Below, in pieces: positions 1 through 13,015 of a DNA stretch of 64,000 bases. The notes below the pieces were generated by a model. It was not told where the DNA came from, made no database searches, and was given only the letters and a program-made list of their open reading frames with translations. How positions within the stretch are numbered: the first letter of the stretch is position 1; each line of letters starts with the position of its first letter. The position numbers and the translations under genes were made by a program. This DNA is from Symsagittifera roscoffensis (lineage: Eukaryota; Xenacoelomorpha; Acoela; Convolutidae): NCBI RefSeq assembly GCF_963678635.1, contig NC_087069.1:26092303-26156302 (forward strand), given 5' to 3'.

Positions 1-821
1 TGACACAATTCCACGTGAGATAGTTTTTTAAATTATCGACTGATTGTATTCGGTCACTAAATGAGTAACCTGAACATCTCCTTCTTCAAGGGGTGGAAGA
101 ACTTTCCTGTAACCTTAAAAACATGCAACGTATTCCTGCTATGGTATCACATTGAAGCAATTCTTGCTTGCTAATCAACATTAAAAGTTGCGCAAAATTG
201 AAATATAAGTCTCGCAAAAACGCTTTGCGACATAAGTCTCGGAAAAATAGTAACGAAATTTCGCTCAAATCTGGTAAAAGTGGCTTCAAATATTCCAGCT
301 GTTCTCAAGAAGCGGTAGCCAGCAGAAAGACAAGAAATTTACTCCAAAAATTATCTTCATATTGTTTGGAGCTAGCTTGTGGTGCGTTAGCGAAAACTTT
401 TTATTACACAGAAAAATTTAACAGAACGGCAAAAAACCTTACAAAAATGAAAAAAATTAAGAAATAATGCAGAAAGGATCTACATAAAAATCTCCGCCCC
501 TTTCAAAAAAGGAGGGAGGAGATTGTTGAGTAAAAATGGTCAATTTTTCGACCAATCAGAATGTAGCCAAATTAGAAATCTCAGTGCTAATTTATTGTGT
601 TTATTTTAGGGGTGGAGATTGTTAAGTAGGTATCATGGGGTAATATCAAATAGATCCCGCAGAAATTCAACAAAGTGTTTACCAAGAGTTTTAAATATTA
701 ACGAGACCAAATATTAGCGGCATCTTCTATTAAGAGACCAAACTGCATTTTTTGCAATTTGTAAGCGAGTTTGGCAGCAGGTCGACAATTGCTTTGTCGT
801 GGAACTAGCAACAAAGCTTTT

Positions 822-1557
822 TGTTCTGACTTTCATAACAAAAGTAAGGGAATATTTGTGCTCGGGGTGGGCTTTTTCTTCAGACAAGTTTCGACTTTTT
901 AAATAGCCATTTTGACCAGATTTTTTTAAAAATCATTTGAAAGGTGTTGTTGTCCTGTGCCTAAATTTTAGAAAAACTATTTTGCCTGTGATCCCTCTTT
1001 TAAAGTTATGGGGGTTTATGGCCAATTTGGGACAATTAACGCGCGATAATTTTGCGCTATTAACGCGTAAGCGGAGATTTAATCCGTCTTAGAAATCGTT
1101 CCAAATGGTTGAAGAAAACTTATAAGCCATATTTGATTTGTTATAAGGAGCAAAAGTACTTTATATGATGTGTGGGTTGATGATTTTTGCAAAAATTTTC
1201 CTTACGAGGCCAAACTGTGCATTTTGTGAATTGTAAGCTGATTGCACAACAGGGACGCTCCCTTTGTTCTTTTTTCGTTCTTTCTTTTGCTTTGATCGTT
1301 CCGACAACACTTTAGCATGTTTTAAGAGTTGTCTCTGAAATCCAGGAACAAACAGACACAAAATTGTGCGCCTATTCAGTGCACAGTTTGGCCTCGTAAT
1401 TTTAAATTTAAGAAAAATTATCTTATTTTTTTTACATTTAATTTTTCATGTTATTTTAATTTTTTTTCAAATTTACTTTTTCATGTTATTACTGGTCCAT
1501 AGAACTTAGAAGGCAGTCGGAACAATCAGAGACTCGTCCTGATACGAGCAGTCTTGT
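822..1557 (+). mobile_element. Helentron-like non-autonomous repeat, copy 1, split by a MITE
   Basis: The start is TGTTCTGACTTTC and the end is GAGCAGTCTTGTT. It is homologous to 7581-8120 along its length: a GTGCTCGGGGTGG block, an AACGCGCGATA block, a GCGTAAGCGGAGATTTAATC block, and the terminal AGTCGGAACA plus hairpin. The 198-bp TA-type MITE at 1202-1399 interrupts it, so the MITE is younger. Confidence 0.7.
1202..1399. mobile_element. TA-type MITE (CGAGGCCAAACTG ends), copy 1
   Basis: Inverted ends CGAGGCCAAACTGTGCA and TGCACAGTTTGGCCTCG sit between TA dinucleotides, consistent with a Tc1/mariner-like two-base duplication. It is inserted in Helentron-like copy 1. Confidence 0.8.
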
Positions 1558-1599
1558 TTTGCTTTGCTATTGCAAAATCCAGAAACTGATGGCTCAACA

Positions 1600-1796
1600 T
1601 TACGAGGCCAAAATGTGCATTTTTAAAATTGTAAGTGGATTCCGCAACAAGGACGCTCCCTTCGTTCTCCTTTTGTTCTTTCACTTTCTTTGATTGTTCC
1701 GACAAAATTTAACAAGTTTAAAGGCTTGTCTCTGGAATCCAGGAACAAATAGAACCAAAATTGTGCGCCTATCCAGTGCGCACTTTGGCCTCGTAA
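1600..1796. mobile_element. TA-type MITE, copy 2
   Basis: Same family and orientation as 1202-1399, 200 bases downstream. It differs in the outer repeat (CGAGGCCAAAATGTGCA) and ends TTTGGCCTCGTAA. Confidence 0.8.
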
Positions 1797-4121
1797 TGAA
1801 TCATACAACTGCTTTAAATGCTGAAGGCGTTTCTTTAAAATTTTGAATCACGATTTGATATTTTTGCTCTTAATGGAATCCGCAGCACAACCAACGTAAT
1901 TTATCGTCCAAGGTTTTTACTTGTCGTTTGCTTGTTGTTTCCTTAATGATTAAGTTGGTATGCAGATTTTGCTTAAAATTTGAAAGTAAGTTCAAAGACT
2001 TGTATCGGGGTGCCAAGACTAGATTTGTACAGAAAAGCTCAGCATACGAGGTATTCATCTCTTCGCGGAACACCGCAATTGTGTCCAAGAGGAGAAATTA
2101 AAAACGAGTCTCTTTCTGAATAAATTTCAATTAAGTCAGGGGAAGATTGTAAGACAAACAAGTGGAGTATTATTGAGTTAATATACTGGATTCTCATTAT
2201 CGGTAAATTACTCTCAAAAAATTCTCAAAGAGTCAGAAATTTACCACTATGAGAGTGGCTGAGGTGTATTTATGTTCATTTTACTGAGTTGTTGGAGATG
2301 AAACTGTTGTTATTGTCTTTTTCAGAAAATAGCCATATTTCTGAAATAAATCAATACTTCTTTTCGATTTCTTGATGCGTTGATGATTTTGGTGGAAAAA
2401 CATTTTGCTATACTTCAACAACAACAAGTTGTTCTTCCAGAAAGCATTGTTTTTATATCACAGACATCAAAGGTGTTGGGGCCATAATATGTATCAATCT
2501 AAAGCTTTTCAGACGTAGTATGAATTCAGAAACTATTTTAAAAGTTCACTCTCGAGAAATACTGATCCGGATATCTTTGGTTTTCTGTTCAATTTGAAAA
2601 CAATGATTGGAGTAAGAAATTCAGTATATTTTGCCCCATGCACATAAGATTGAAAACGTATAAAACCATATGCAAAAATTAATGTGTGCATTTTTAAAAC
2701 TAATTCAGTAGCTTTTTTCAAACAAAAAATGGACGAAAATAGAACAAAAAAACAAAAAGTAGGAACCGCCATCCTTGTTTTATAATAACTAATGTTGTGT
2801 TCTTTACTTGACGTAACCATGTCAATTGATCATTTTTTGCGCTAATTTTTTGCCTAAAAAAGATGCATTTAAAAAATGAAAAGTTGAAAAATCACTGCGC
2901 AAGTGAAAAATTATTCAGTGTCCATTAATGTAACACTTAATGCGAGAACAATACAGATCCAAGAATTGCAACTTGACTGTTTGAAGTAATAGATAGTAGG
3001 TTCCGCAACCAATAGTAGTGGCGCAACAGAGCCAAGAAAAAAGCTTATTAATGAGAAGTCGTGATTTTGACTGTTGTTCCGAGCTTTGAAAATTGGGAAA
3101 AACTTTGAGGGGGCCCTGATTTGGATGTTTTCCTCATTTTTTTTGTTTTCAACACCAAATCAGGCATCAGGAATAATGATTGGATCATTGGATTGATATA
3201 TCATATTTTAGGCCCGTTCAGTCAAGTTTTAAACATTGCAAAATTTTGAAAAAAGTTCACAGTGTTGAGAAAAACTTGTTGAAATTTTGGTTTCTGGTCT
3301 AATTTGGAGCGAATAAGGACAGCGAGCAGGCGATTTTATTTGTTCATTCAAAATAATTACCGCAAACTATCAAAGGCACTATCAACTTTTCGAAGGTTTT
3401 TCTAGCGCTATCTTGGCAATGAAAAACTTCAAAATTTCAAAAGAGTTCTGCAAAACAATTTTTTTTTTGTTTTTTTGTTTTTTTTTTCAATTTAACTGTT
3501 GCCAGCTTTTTTTTACTCACTGTGACTGTCAGTTATGCCTAATTTCTATGTTTTTTTTTTCAGATAGTTTTATCACACGACTAAAAAATCAAACAAAATT
3601 TAGAAAAAAAACATGAAGAACCCGTACTAATATTTGTAGTTAAATTCAAATCTGATCAACGAAAATATATACAAATTCCATATCTGTATCAATCCTGGGA
3701 CATGTCTCTTTTTTCCATGTACAAGTCTGAACCAGACATCTACCAGACATGATAATTTTTGAAAAAGGCAGATCTAGAGTCAGATATGATCAGACTTGAA
3801 GTACACCTGGAACAGGCCCGACCATACCTGGACCAGACAAAAAAACGACAGCCCTGAGAATAAAAATTTAATCGGAAATGCCATTTAAAGTAGGGAAAAT
3901 AATAGTCAAAGCCAATTAAAATTGATAGCTAAAGGTGCACTTAAGATTTTGACAAAATAAGCACTGAGAGAAACAAAAAGTATATTTTGAGATCAAAGCA
4001 GAAATGAAAAGGTAATAAAGATATTGTAAACAGGCACAAAAAAAAAACCTTTTTTATCAAATTCTTAGGCAAAGAATATTAAGTGCAAGTTTCCGAGATT
4101 GTACAGAAAATACGTCATCTC
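1797..4121. other. Intergenic, nothing beyond a dispersed repeat
   Basis: AT-rich sequence with poly-T runs and the repeat at 3120-3610. No supported gene on either strand. Confidence 0.5.
3120..3610 (+). repeat. Dispersed repeat, copy 1 (related to 18290-18790)
   Basis: Both copies contain, in order, AATCAGG, ATATCATATT.AG.CC, CAGTC, a TGAAAAACTTG-like block, AAAACTTCAAAATTTCAAAA, and a C/TGACTGTC...ATGCCTAAT tail with TTTTATCACAC. A short piece, GTCATATTAAAGTCCTTTCA, recurs at 6255-6290. Confidence 0.6.
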
Positions 4122-4353
4122 TGGCCAGGTATAGTCATGTCTGACCAGGTAAAGTCATGTCTGACCAGGTATAGTCATGTCTGACCAGGTATACATTTCA
4201 GACCAGGTATAGTCTTGTCTGACCAGGTATAGTCATGCCTGACCAGTTATAGTCATGCCTGACCAAGTATAGTCATGTATGACCGGGTATAGTCATGTAT
4301 GACCAGGTATAGTCATGTATGACCAGATATAGTCATGTCTGACTCAGGTTTAG
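4122..4353. repeat. Minisatellite, 20-bp unit, about 11-12 copies
   Basis: The unit TATAGTCATGTCTGACCAGG recurs with substitutions (ATGTAT, ATGCCT, GACCGG). The block 3715-3835 carries scattered inverted relatives (CCAGACATGA, CCATACCTGGACCAGAC). Confidence 0.9.
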
Positions 4354-4668
4354 TCTGCAAATGGCAGAAGTGATCACATGTGAAACATATATGCATAAGC
4401 TGGAAAACAGCTAGTGTCTGACAATTGTATGATCAGACGTGAAATTGGGAGAAAAATTCGGAAGAATCTTTTAGATATTGGTTATGAAAAAAGTCGCCAA
4501 ATTCTGGGCTACTTGCTCAGCAACCGGCTATCCTTGTTTTGTTATAGGTTATTTGGTTTTGTTACTTGCAGATTTTATATTCATGTAATCTTTTTCTTAC
4601 GTCACCTCCTACGAAATTGAAGACAAACAATGATTATTTTAAGGGGTGTTACTTTTGGGTTGCCGCAT

Positions 4669-7600
4669 TTAATGATTGAACTTTGTTTCCATCCTTGAGT
4701 TCTCGATTCTACTTTTTGCCACACTCTGGCCTCCTGATGATTTTTTTATGCCAACTGCCTTGTAAAAAATTGACCTGAAGTAGCCACTGGCTGCAAAGTA
4801 CGTGTAGAAATTCATAGAATTGCTGATCGCAATCGGCAGTTTCTGAAATGAGAAAATACTGGTACTATAGTTAGGGTACATTAAAAATGAAAGTATTTCA
4901 ATCGCTGGGGTAATGATTAGAGCTGGCTTCAACATAGTACTGGCAATGCACCGTTAATTTTTGTTAGTGTTTATTATTGGTAGAAAAATTACTGCAAGTT
5001 TGCGTAACTCTACAAAGTAACCAGAGCTTGTTTTTGAAATGATTCGACCTAATTTTGCCAATTTTAAGATTTCTCTACACATTAATCTCGTCAATTGGTT
5101 GCCAGTCTTTTCTTTCAATTAAGATTCAAATTTTTATTCAAAAATTCTTTTTTTTGTCATTCAAAACGAACCCTGCCGTAATTAAACAAATAAGCCAGGT
5201 CAGGGTTCGAATCCCGATTATCGACTCCAATTTTGGTCATTATTCCAGTGGCCAAAACACAAATGCAGAAAGACAGCGACACCACAACCAGACAAACAGT
5301 AATTTCTCTGTCCTTTCTGGAAACGTTCACATTGTTTTGTTTGAGTTTGTAGAGGGTGAGAATATTGACTACGATGAGTGTAATTCCAGGAAGGGCCACA
5401 GTTCCCGCGATGAAATTGGAATAGATTGGCAGCTGCCCCGCAGTGAAAATAGACCACGGATTGTCAACGAAGATCTCGCACAAATCACCCTAAAACGGTT
5501 AAAAAAGAGGTAAAGAGGTCAATTTGAGTCGACTGATTCTTCAAGCATGATGCAAAACTTTCTCGAATCGATTGCGTAACAAACATCCGGGTTAAAATTT
5601 TCAATCATAATGAAAGACTGTAATTATTATTTAATTTGTTCCACAATTAAACCTGGAAAACGATTGTATTGTCATTCTCAGGGCTGGGTAAAATATAGTG
5701 AATTGCAATAGTATTTAAAATATTACAATATTCCAAGTGAAAAATACAATTTTTTTCTGGAAAACTATTCCAATACCCTATTTTTCAAATATGAACTATT
5801 GCACTATTTAATGAAGAGAATAAACTATTGCGCAATACTTACAATGCCTCTTTCATGACATAATATACCAGCGAGCGCTCACTAGGTTATCTATATAAAG
5901 TAGATAAACCTCGATTAGATGAGAATGAGTTTGTATTGAACTGGGTTACCGCAACATGTAATTTCGCAGGTCTGCGAACTTCTTTAACAAGTATGCATTT
6001 GGAAAACGTTTTGTTTTTGTGTACCAATAAAAGTCTATGGGATGACTCATTCTACTCGCTTATTTTCGTGTGAAATTTTTTTTTTTGATTTCCATTTTAA
6101 TCAACTATTGCCTATTCGATTCTGCTTTTATCTCGTTAAAAATGTTTGAATTGTTCCCTCATCCCACCCTCATTATAAACAATTACCAAAGACTCTCACT
6201 TACTGTCCACATTCATGCAGCGCGGGCAGGTTGGTGATGTTACGACCATGACTGATATGTCATATTAAAGTCCTTTCAGTCGTGATCTGAACGAGATTTT
6301 AAAATCTCCAAAAAACATCGAGAAAATTCGTTTTTTGGTTTTTCGTGTTATTTCGATCAAATGATAATTTGTTTAAAATGTAAATATTTGTGGGACGGGT
6401 GGGAGTGGTTGCGGGGTTGTAAAAGTTTGGTGGTAATCGGGAAGACCTGATTATCAAATCAGGTAAAGTAAAAATTTAAAAACTTTTGCAAAAATTGTAA
6501 AACGTATTAATATAGAAAATAAATTACTAATTGTGAAGAGATCAGGACTGCTCGTATATCAGGGAAAAACCCTGACTGTCCTGATGATTCCCCTTTAATT
6601 TATATTGAATATTATTTGTGAAAAAAGAATATCGAAAAACTATAAAATTTGGACAAGCTCAAAGATCAAGTGTGAAAATTAATACGACCAATAGGCTAGC
6701 CTCAGTTCAATTTGAACTATTTTCTTGTGCGTGATAATTCGCCACACATAAATATTTATCGTTAAGTTTTTGGATTATGAACAAAATCTACAAAGTGCGC
6801 ATAAATTAGTCCAGAGTATGGCCAAAATGGCAATTTTCAAACTCCCAACACTTTCGAAAAAATGATCGAAGGTAAAATATTATTTTAGTTTGGCTTAAGG
6901 GAGTCGATATCTTAAATGGGGCATAAAATTTTTTAATGTAAAATAACAACTATCGTAAAATAACAACTTTTATTTCACTCACCGGAAATTGACTGAATAA
7001 AAAACCTCAACAAGCATAAATATTCCGTTTTATTTGAAAGTTTGAACAAAATATATAAACAAATAAACGTTTCTTAATACAACTCAAAATTATGACTCAT
7101 TTTACCAGAAAAAACAGTTGGCAAGGTTTCAATTGGCAATGTTTTGAATGGCTAGAATACTTAAATGATTGGCTGAAAAATTCAGGCTTGTTCAAAAAAG
7201 AGTAAAATTGATTTTGATTCATCAAAACCGATTTAAATGAATGTTACTGATTATCAGTTTGCTACAATCAGAATCAAGTTTCATTATCTTACAACTGACT
7301 ATTTTAGAAAATCATAACTGCACTGAAAAACAAGTATGATGGATGTTTATCAATAGAAATCAGTGCGGCAAGGGTCAGAATGAGATCAATTTTTAGTTCA
7401 ACTGGCTCCAAAGTTTACATATAGAAAAATGGAACCAAATGATTTTCAAAGAAAGCCCCAATTTTTTTAAAATTGGGCTTACTCGTACCACTCCTTGGCA
7501 AATCAGAGCAGAGAAACTAGACTCATCCAGCCTCTTTTGTAAGAAAACAAGTTGCCTGATGGACTCGAACCAATAGTTTTTGTTCCGACTTTCGATACGA

Positions 7601-9590
7601 AAGTAACGTAATATTTGTGCTCGGGGTGGGTTTTTTTTCTTCAGACAAATTTCGACTTTTTAACTAGCCATTTTTGACGGAATTTTTTAAATATCATTCG
7701 AAAGCCATTGTTGTCCTGAACTTAAATTTGAAACGATATTTTACCTGTGATCCTTTTTCGTAAAGTTATGAGGGTTAAAAGGTTGCCATTTTGGCCATTT
7801 TGACCAATTTGGGACAATCAACGCGCGATATAATTCGCGCCATTAACGCGTAAGCGGAGATTTAATCCGTCTTATAAATCGTTCCAAATTGGTTGAATGA
7901 AGCTTATTTGCCATAATTGATATGTTACCAGGAACGAAATCTATCTTTTTGTACTTTATATGGCGTTTGGGATGATGATTTTCATAAAAAATTTCAAATT
8001 TTGGAAAAAAAAATCATTTTATTTTATTTCATTTAAATGTTTATGTTATTACTGCTGCACCATAAACCTTAAAAGTCAGTCGGAACATTCAGGGCTTCGC
8101 CCTGATACGAGAAGTCTTGTTCTATTTTCTAATTGCTTATAAAAGTTATAAAACTTATATAACTCATTTTGATAGTACAAAAATCAACAAGCTTAACGGC
8201 TATTTGAATGGACAGAAAGCAATTACTTTTTTTGTATTTCTGTTCGGCTACATGAAGATCAAGAAATTTTGCAACTTATTTTTCAAAAAACTTCAAAGTA
8301 ATTTTTGAACGATTTTGAAACTTTCAAAAATTAAAATCAAAGCCTAAATCAAAGTAATTCATAACATTTTGAAAATAAAAAATTCTTAAAAAGTCACAGA
8401 ACTATCTGGTGTTTATAAACAAATTGAGAACACACTAGTTTCGGTGAGATTATACATTCTAAAAAACATTACATACTGGTAAAAATAACTTTTTTATATA
8501 CTCATAAAAAGACTGTTCAATTCTTTTAGGAGAATCACTGTTCTGTTTCTGTTTAAAATTCAGAGCAACAAGCAATTTATCGATTATTCTACTGGGCAGG
8601 GTAACTGTCCCACCGTCGAGAAAAAGAGCGCTGATCATGATGAGCATCAAAAACTCATTTTTCTGATAAAAAATTGAATAATTAGCTATCCCCTTTCTTA
8701 CCTCGACATCAAATATGAACAAGTTGGGCAGAGATATCATTGCCCACACGAGCCATACTAAAATGGACGTCACAGTTGCTCTAACTGGAATTGACTTCTG
8801 GCTGTAGAAGATTGGCTTCCACACAGCAATCAGCCGGTCCACAGCTGTCGCAACAAGCACATATGCTGCTAAAAACATATTTTTCAATTTTTAAATTACT
8901 TTTCTAGATGAATTTAACACAGAGAAGTGTCAGATTCAGCAGAGTTGCAAGATCTGCTGATTTGTTTTTGATTGCAACAAAGTCAATTGAAAAATTTTAG
9001 TGTAACAACTGTTGGACTCGATTTTCAAAGTATTTTTCACTAGCGCTAAGTTTCTTCTCAAAACAAACTGAGACGGGAAATTCTGTCGACTTCGCCAGCA
9101 TCTAATTCTGACCTTAAATTTTGTCTGCATTTAAAATGTGTTTTTTTTTTCGCAGATCAAAAAAAACGGACTTAATGCCGGATCCACGTTTTTTTTTGTT
9201 TTCTGCGACTTTTTTCATCGTAATTCACAATTATCGTAATTGAAAACACTAACATGCAATAGATGAGAAGTTTGTAACCCATGCTTTCCATCTGCACAAG
9301 AGTGTATGCTGCACAAACAAGTCAAAACTGAACATTGCTGGAGGCAGCGACTCAAGGATTCCGTCCTGGAACCCCGCAAGTGTGTCGCTCACTGCCAGAC
9401 ACTTTATGAAGGTCTGTCCAGATGATTTTTGAGAAAAATTGACCGCATTCATATAGGCGAAAACGTTTCCAATAGTTCCAAATGTTGCTGTTACCACCAT
9501 AAGATATTGAATTAAACCAATATATGTTTTGTATGCGTTTTCATCTTCAATTTCAACAATTTGAGTAGTAGAATTGAAAACTTTTTCCAT
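4669..9590 (-). CDS. Class A (rhodopsin-like) GPCR, peptide-receptor-like, 4 exons, 331 aa
   Basis: A seven-transmembrane receptor, probably a plasma-membrane neuropeptide-type receptor. The coding exons on the minus strand are 9254-9590, 8702-8868, 5172-5489 and 4669-4842. They join in phases 1, 0 and 0 to 331 residues plus stop. Splice signals read directly are donors GTTAGT, GTAAGA and GTTCGT (the last weak), and acceptors TTTTTAG, GTTTTAG and CATTTCAG. Visible landmarks are an N-glycosylation site at N6, the TM1 GN pair at N42, TM2 LAVSD with D69, the TM3 disulphide cysteine C99, DRL at 123-125 in place of DRY, a TM4 rich in tryptophan, ECL2 C172, TM5 and TM6 in exon 3, and NFYTY at 285-289 in place of NPxxY. 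The CWxP motif of TM6 reads CICV. NF instead of NP is also seen in some invertebrate FMRFamide-type receptors, so that is the closest family guess; the ligand is unknown. Intron 2 (3.2 kb) carries two Helentron-like repeats in opposite orientation. The start is the first Met before TM1. The exon 3 end is the least certain junction. Confidence 0.85.
6541..6900 (-). mobile_element. Helentron-like repeat, copy 5, inverted, in GPCR intron 2
   Basis: The minus-strand 3' end reads CCCTGATATACGAGCAGTCC. The terminal hairpin stem CAGGG/CCCTG is kept although its loop changed to five identical bases. Internal matches to copy 4 (ATACGACCAATA, CAAGTGTGAAAATT) run to about 6900. Confidence 0.55.
7581..8120 (+). 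mobile_element. Helentron-like non-autonomous repeat, copy 2 (best copy), in GPCR intron 2
   Basis: A 540-bp copy with TGTTCCGACT at the start, followed by a hairpin ACTTTCG-ata-CGAAAGT. Near the 3' end is the inverted match AGTCGGAACA, then hairpin CAGGGC-ttc-GCCCTG and the end GAGAAGTCTTGTT. A subterminal inverted repeat that is internal at one end, followed by a 3' hairpin, is the layout of Helitron2/Helentron (HINE) elements. No coding capacity. Confidence 0.65.
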
Positions 9591-10677
9591 TTCTTGATGT
9601 TTCTTCGTTCAGTTACCAGTTTAATTGAGAAAATATCTTTTTTAGTTATCAGGAATACTAAAAAAATAAAGTGCCTTTCAAATTGAGTAAATGCCAACAA
9701 AGTTATCAACGCAGTGGAGATAAATAAAAAAAGTGACCACAAATTTGACAGAGTTTCAGAAAGCTGCGTTTAAGAAACCACTAAGCTACTTCTCAAGATA
9801 ATGAAGTGTTAAAAGAAGGAGATTTCACTTACACGACCACTTTCATGTCAATTAAGTTATCTCGACTTGATTTTTTGCCTTGTCTTTTAAAATTACTGAT
9901 TATTTTTAAAATTTAAACTGGACGAAGTAACAAACAAAATAACTGTATTGGCCTGAAAGTGGTCTCTATAACAAAAACACTATTTCTCAACAACTCAGAG
10001 TCTTGGGAGGCAGCTAATTGAAGCAGGTCAATAAGCTTCTTTTCAAACTCTGAATTGTTGCTAAGTAGAGCTAATGCTTAAAAGAACGTTTTTATGCCAA
10101 TCAAGTCATCAGTAATTGTTACTTCATTTTGTATTTTCGTTTTAATTGTGACATTGACATTTTTTTTTCGTTTAAATTCTTGACTGAATAAAAGTGCTAT
10201 ACCAAGAAGCCCTTCGAATGGAAAAGCTTTGATTTGTTCAAAAATGATATGCAAATTTTTAAGGCCCCTTAAAAACCAGCAAAATTTCCGGCTTTTTGTA
10301 GCATAAGTTTTGGGAAAATTACGAAAAACTCAGTACGGTTTTGATGTGCGAGTCTCCAAAATTATAATCAAAATTGCACTCTTCTGTTTTTTATTTGCTA
10401 AATTCACCAAATTTGTTGCGAAAATATGAACGATCTTAAGACATGTTGATGGCATGTATTATTTATAAGGCTTATTCTTTTCAAAACAAAACACAAAAAT
10501 ATAATGAAAAAAAATCATAAGATAAAAACCGTTTATAAGAAAAGATACAAATTCCACAGTTAAATTTACTGCAAACTTTTTTTATTTGTCAATCAAAAGA
10601 CGATCAGTAAGAAATTTTGTTTTTCTGTTTTCAATTCATAAGTGTTAGTGGGCCTAAAAATGTTAATGGCCGGTTTC

Positions 10678-11189
10678 TGTTCTGAAAATGACCGATTATT
10701 TGCGCTCAGGGTGTATTTTTTTCAGAAAATCATCGAATATTTAATAGCCTCTTAGGCAAAATTTATGATACTATCTAATTGATATGGATGAACCGAGCTC
10801 AAAATTCACCTCTGTTTTTTTTCGAAGCTATGGGGTTTGAAACTAGCCAATTTAAGGTAGTTAATTTAAGGTAGTTAACGCTCGATATTTGTCTGTCTAT
10901 AACGCCTTAACGGCAAAAACTCCTGATTTGAGGTCGTTCGAAGTTGAATTGCGGCAGACTACTTAGTCTTATTGTTACGTTTTTATAAGCAAACCATTTC
11001 GTTTTGTCTTTTGTCTATTTTTTGTGAAGTTTCATCATATTTCTTAACTGAAAATTATTCCATGAACGTTAAAGGGGCAGTCGGAAATTTCAGGTATTAC
11101 ATTTAATTTTTTGATGTTATTACTGCTCCATATAACCTTAAAAGGCAGTCGGAACATTCAGGGCTTCGCCCTGATACGAGCAGTCTTGT
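10678..11189 (+). mobile_element. Helentron-like repeat, copy 3
   Basis: Same boundary signals (TGTTCTGA start, GAGCAGTCTTGTT end). The 3' third, with GGCAGTCGGAA, appears twice (about 11076-11094 and 11142-11160), an internal duplication of the terminal segment. Confidence 0.6.
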
Positions 11190-11702
11190 TAGAAATTCAA
11201 TTTATTTAGCTGGGACGAACCTTAAAAAATCAAAACCTGCGAGCTTATGTTTGAATGAGCCAATTAAAAAAATTTTCAAGTATAGTTTTTGTTGAATACT
11301 ATTCAATTTTTGGCTCAATTCATTGTGGTGAACGGAATTTTACCATAAATTCCTGGCTTGGATAACAATTGCTAGTTTATAAACAAAGGTAGGCTCTTGA
11401 GATGTTTTTCTTTTCAAATCAAATTTTGACACATGAGTCTGAGTAAGCGAAAATGTTCAGAATTATTCATTCAAATCTGATGCTCGTCCAACTCCCTGAA
11501 AGTGGTTGAAGTAATTTTAGAAAATATTCAAAAATTTGAAAAAAAAACTGCTCACAAACGTTTCTGTTAAGTTGTTTGCGGCGGATAGAGGGTATTTTGC
11601 TTGGATTTTTTCTAAAATGAGAAACATCAAAATGTTCCTCATAAAACATTTTTTTTTGAATTTGTTGCAATTCTTTTAAAAGAAGTCCCAGTTTAAAGTC
11701 CA

Positions 11703-11760
11703 TCACGAGGTCAAACTGTGAATTTTGTAAATTGAAAGAGAATTTTCTTTGCAATCGTTA
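11703..11760 (+). mobile_element. Solo end of the TA-type MITE (degenerate)
   Basis: CACGAGGTCAAACTGTGAAT followed by TTGTAAATTG matches only the first 45 bases of the family. Other degenerate pieces are at about 735-775 and 63545-63620. Confidence 0.5.
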
Positions 11761-12988
11761 ACCTGAACTTTGAAATATTTACGTAACTCGTGAATAAAAA
11801 AGAATACTTTTCACATGAGCAAACGAAGATCAATATATGAGCAATTTCAATTTAAATTTAGAAAAAATTCGCATTGCAAGGAGTGCTGATGCAAAAGCGC
11901 GTCTGTATTGAATGCAAACAAGGAACAAAATGCTCGAATGCCAAACTTTAAGAATTTTTCCAGAAAAAATCTTTTTATTTAAGTTTAAGTGAACAAAAAA
12001 AATCTTTTAAGAAAGTTTAAAAATGAGCATTGAAGTGTATTGATTTATAAAAAAACTAAAACAATGGGTTTCGTGGTAACCTTTTGAATACTGTGATGGT
12101 TTTCAAAAGACTAAAAGCTCAAATGATTTAAGTTTTGAGATAATTTTTAAGATCAATTTTTACATCTTTGTTTTTGAGATAATTTTTTAATGATTTTTGT
12201 TCTAAACAGACTAAAAATACGAATGCTTTTAGTATTGATGCTATTTTTAGTTTTGAGATTACTCAGGCTAAATTTTTCTTTATTTTAGTTTTGAGATCGC
12301 TTATAATGCTTTTCTTAGATGATATAATAAACTTGAAGGAAACTCTTAAAGATTAAATTTGTTAGAAAAAATTTACTTCGAATCATTTCAACTGATTGCA
12401 GATTTGTAATCCTCTTAAAGTGATTTTGTGTAAAACGATTGTTCTAATAAATACTTGGAATTTTTTTCACTTTTCTGCAAGCAATTAGATCACATTTTAC
12501 GCTGAGAAACAAGGAGAAGATCAAGTATGTTTGTAATGTTTGCATCATTTGCTGCGCTAATCAATCACGCCATACTGTATTGAATTTTTTTGCGACAACT
12601 TTTTGGAGAACTTGTCTCAGGTTGTCCCCAAAAGAAGCGGTTAAGGGCTCGATTTACAATTGGTCATGAGGTATAAGCATGCTTTTTTCGACTAAGGCTA
12701 GTTTCACCGCAGGCATAGAAAATTCCTGTTTTAAGTAACATGTGTTCAGTAAAGTCTTCAGTTTTCATCTTGAGCCTTACAATCGCTTTGTTGAAAATCA
12801 GTCATGTGGCTTAAAACATAATCCGAGTTCTTTAGATCTTACGCCCATCCAAACTACTTGCTGTTCAGCAGTAGTTAAACTTTTGTTTCTCTTGATTGAG
12901 GCCAATCAAGTCAAAAAATATGATTGGTAAGTTATTTTACGATCTGGAAATTGAATTTAAGAGTTTATAAGGAACTGAAAAAGTTTGA

Positions 12989-13015
12989 GAGTGTGTGTGT
13001 GTGCATGTGTGTGTT
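12989..13015. repeat. (GT)n microsatellite
   Basis: A GTGTGTGTGTGTGCATGTGTG tract, interrupted once, in otherwise featureless DNA. Confidence 0.8.

Noticed and set aside
5195-5225. B-box-like GGTTCGAATCCC, suggesting a plus-strand tRNA
   Set aside because: The T-arm has only three pairs, no A box lies at the right distance, and the bases are part of GPCR exon 3 on the other strand.
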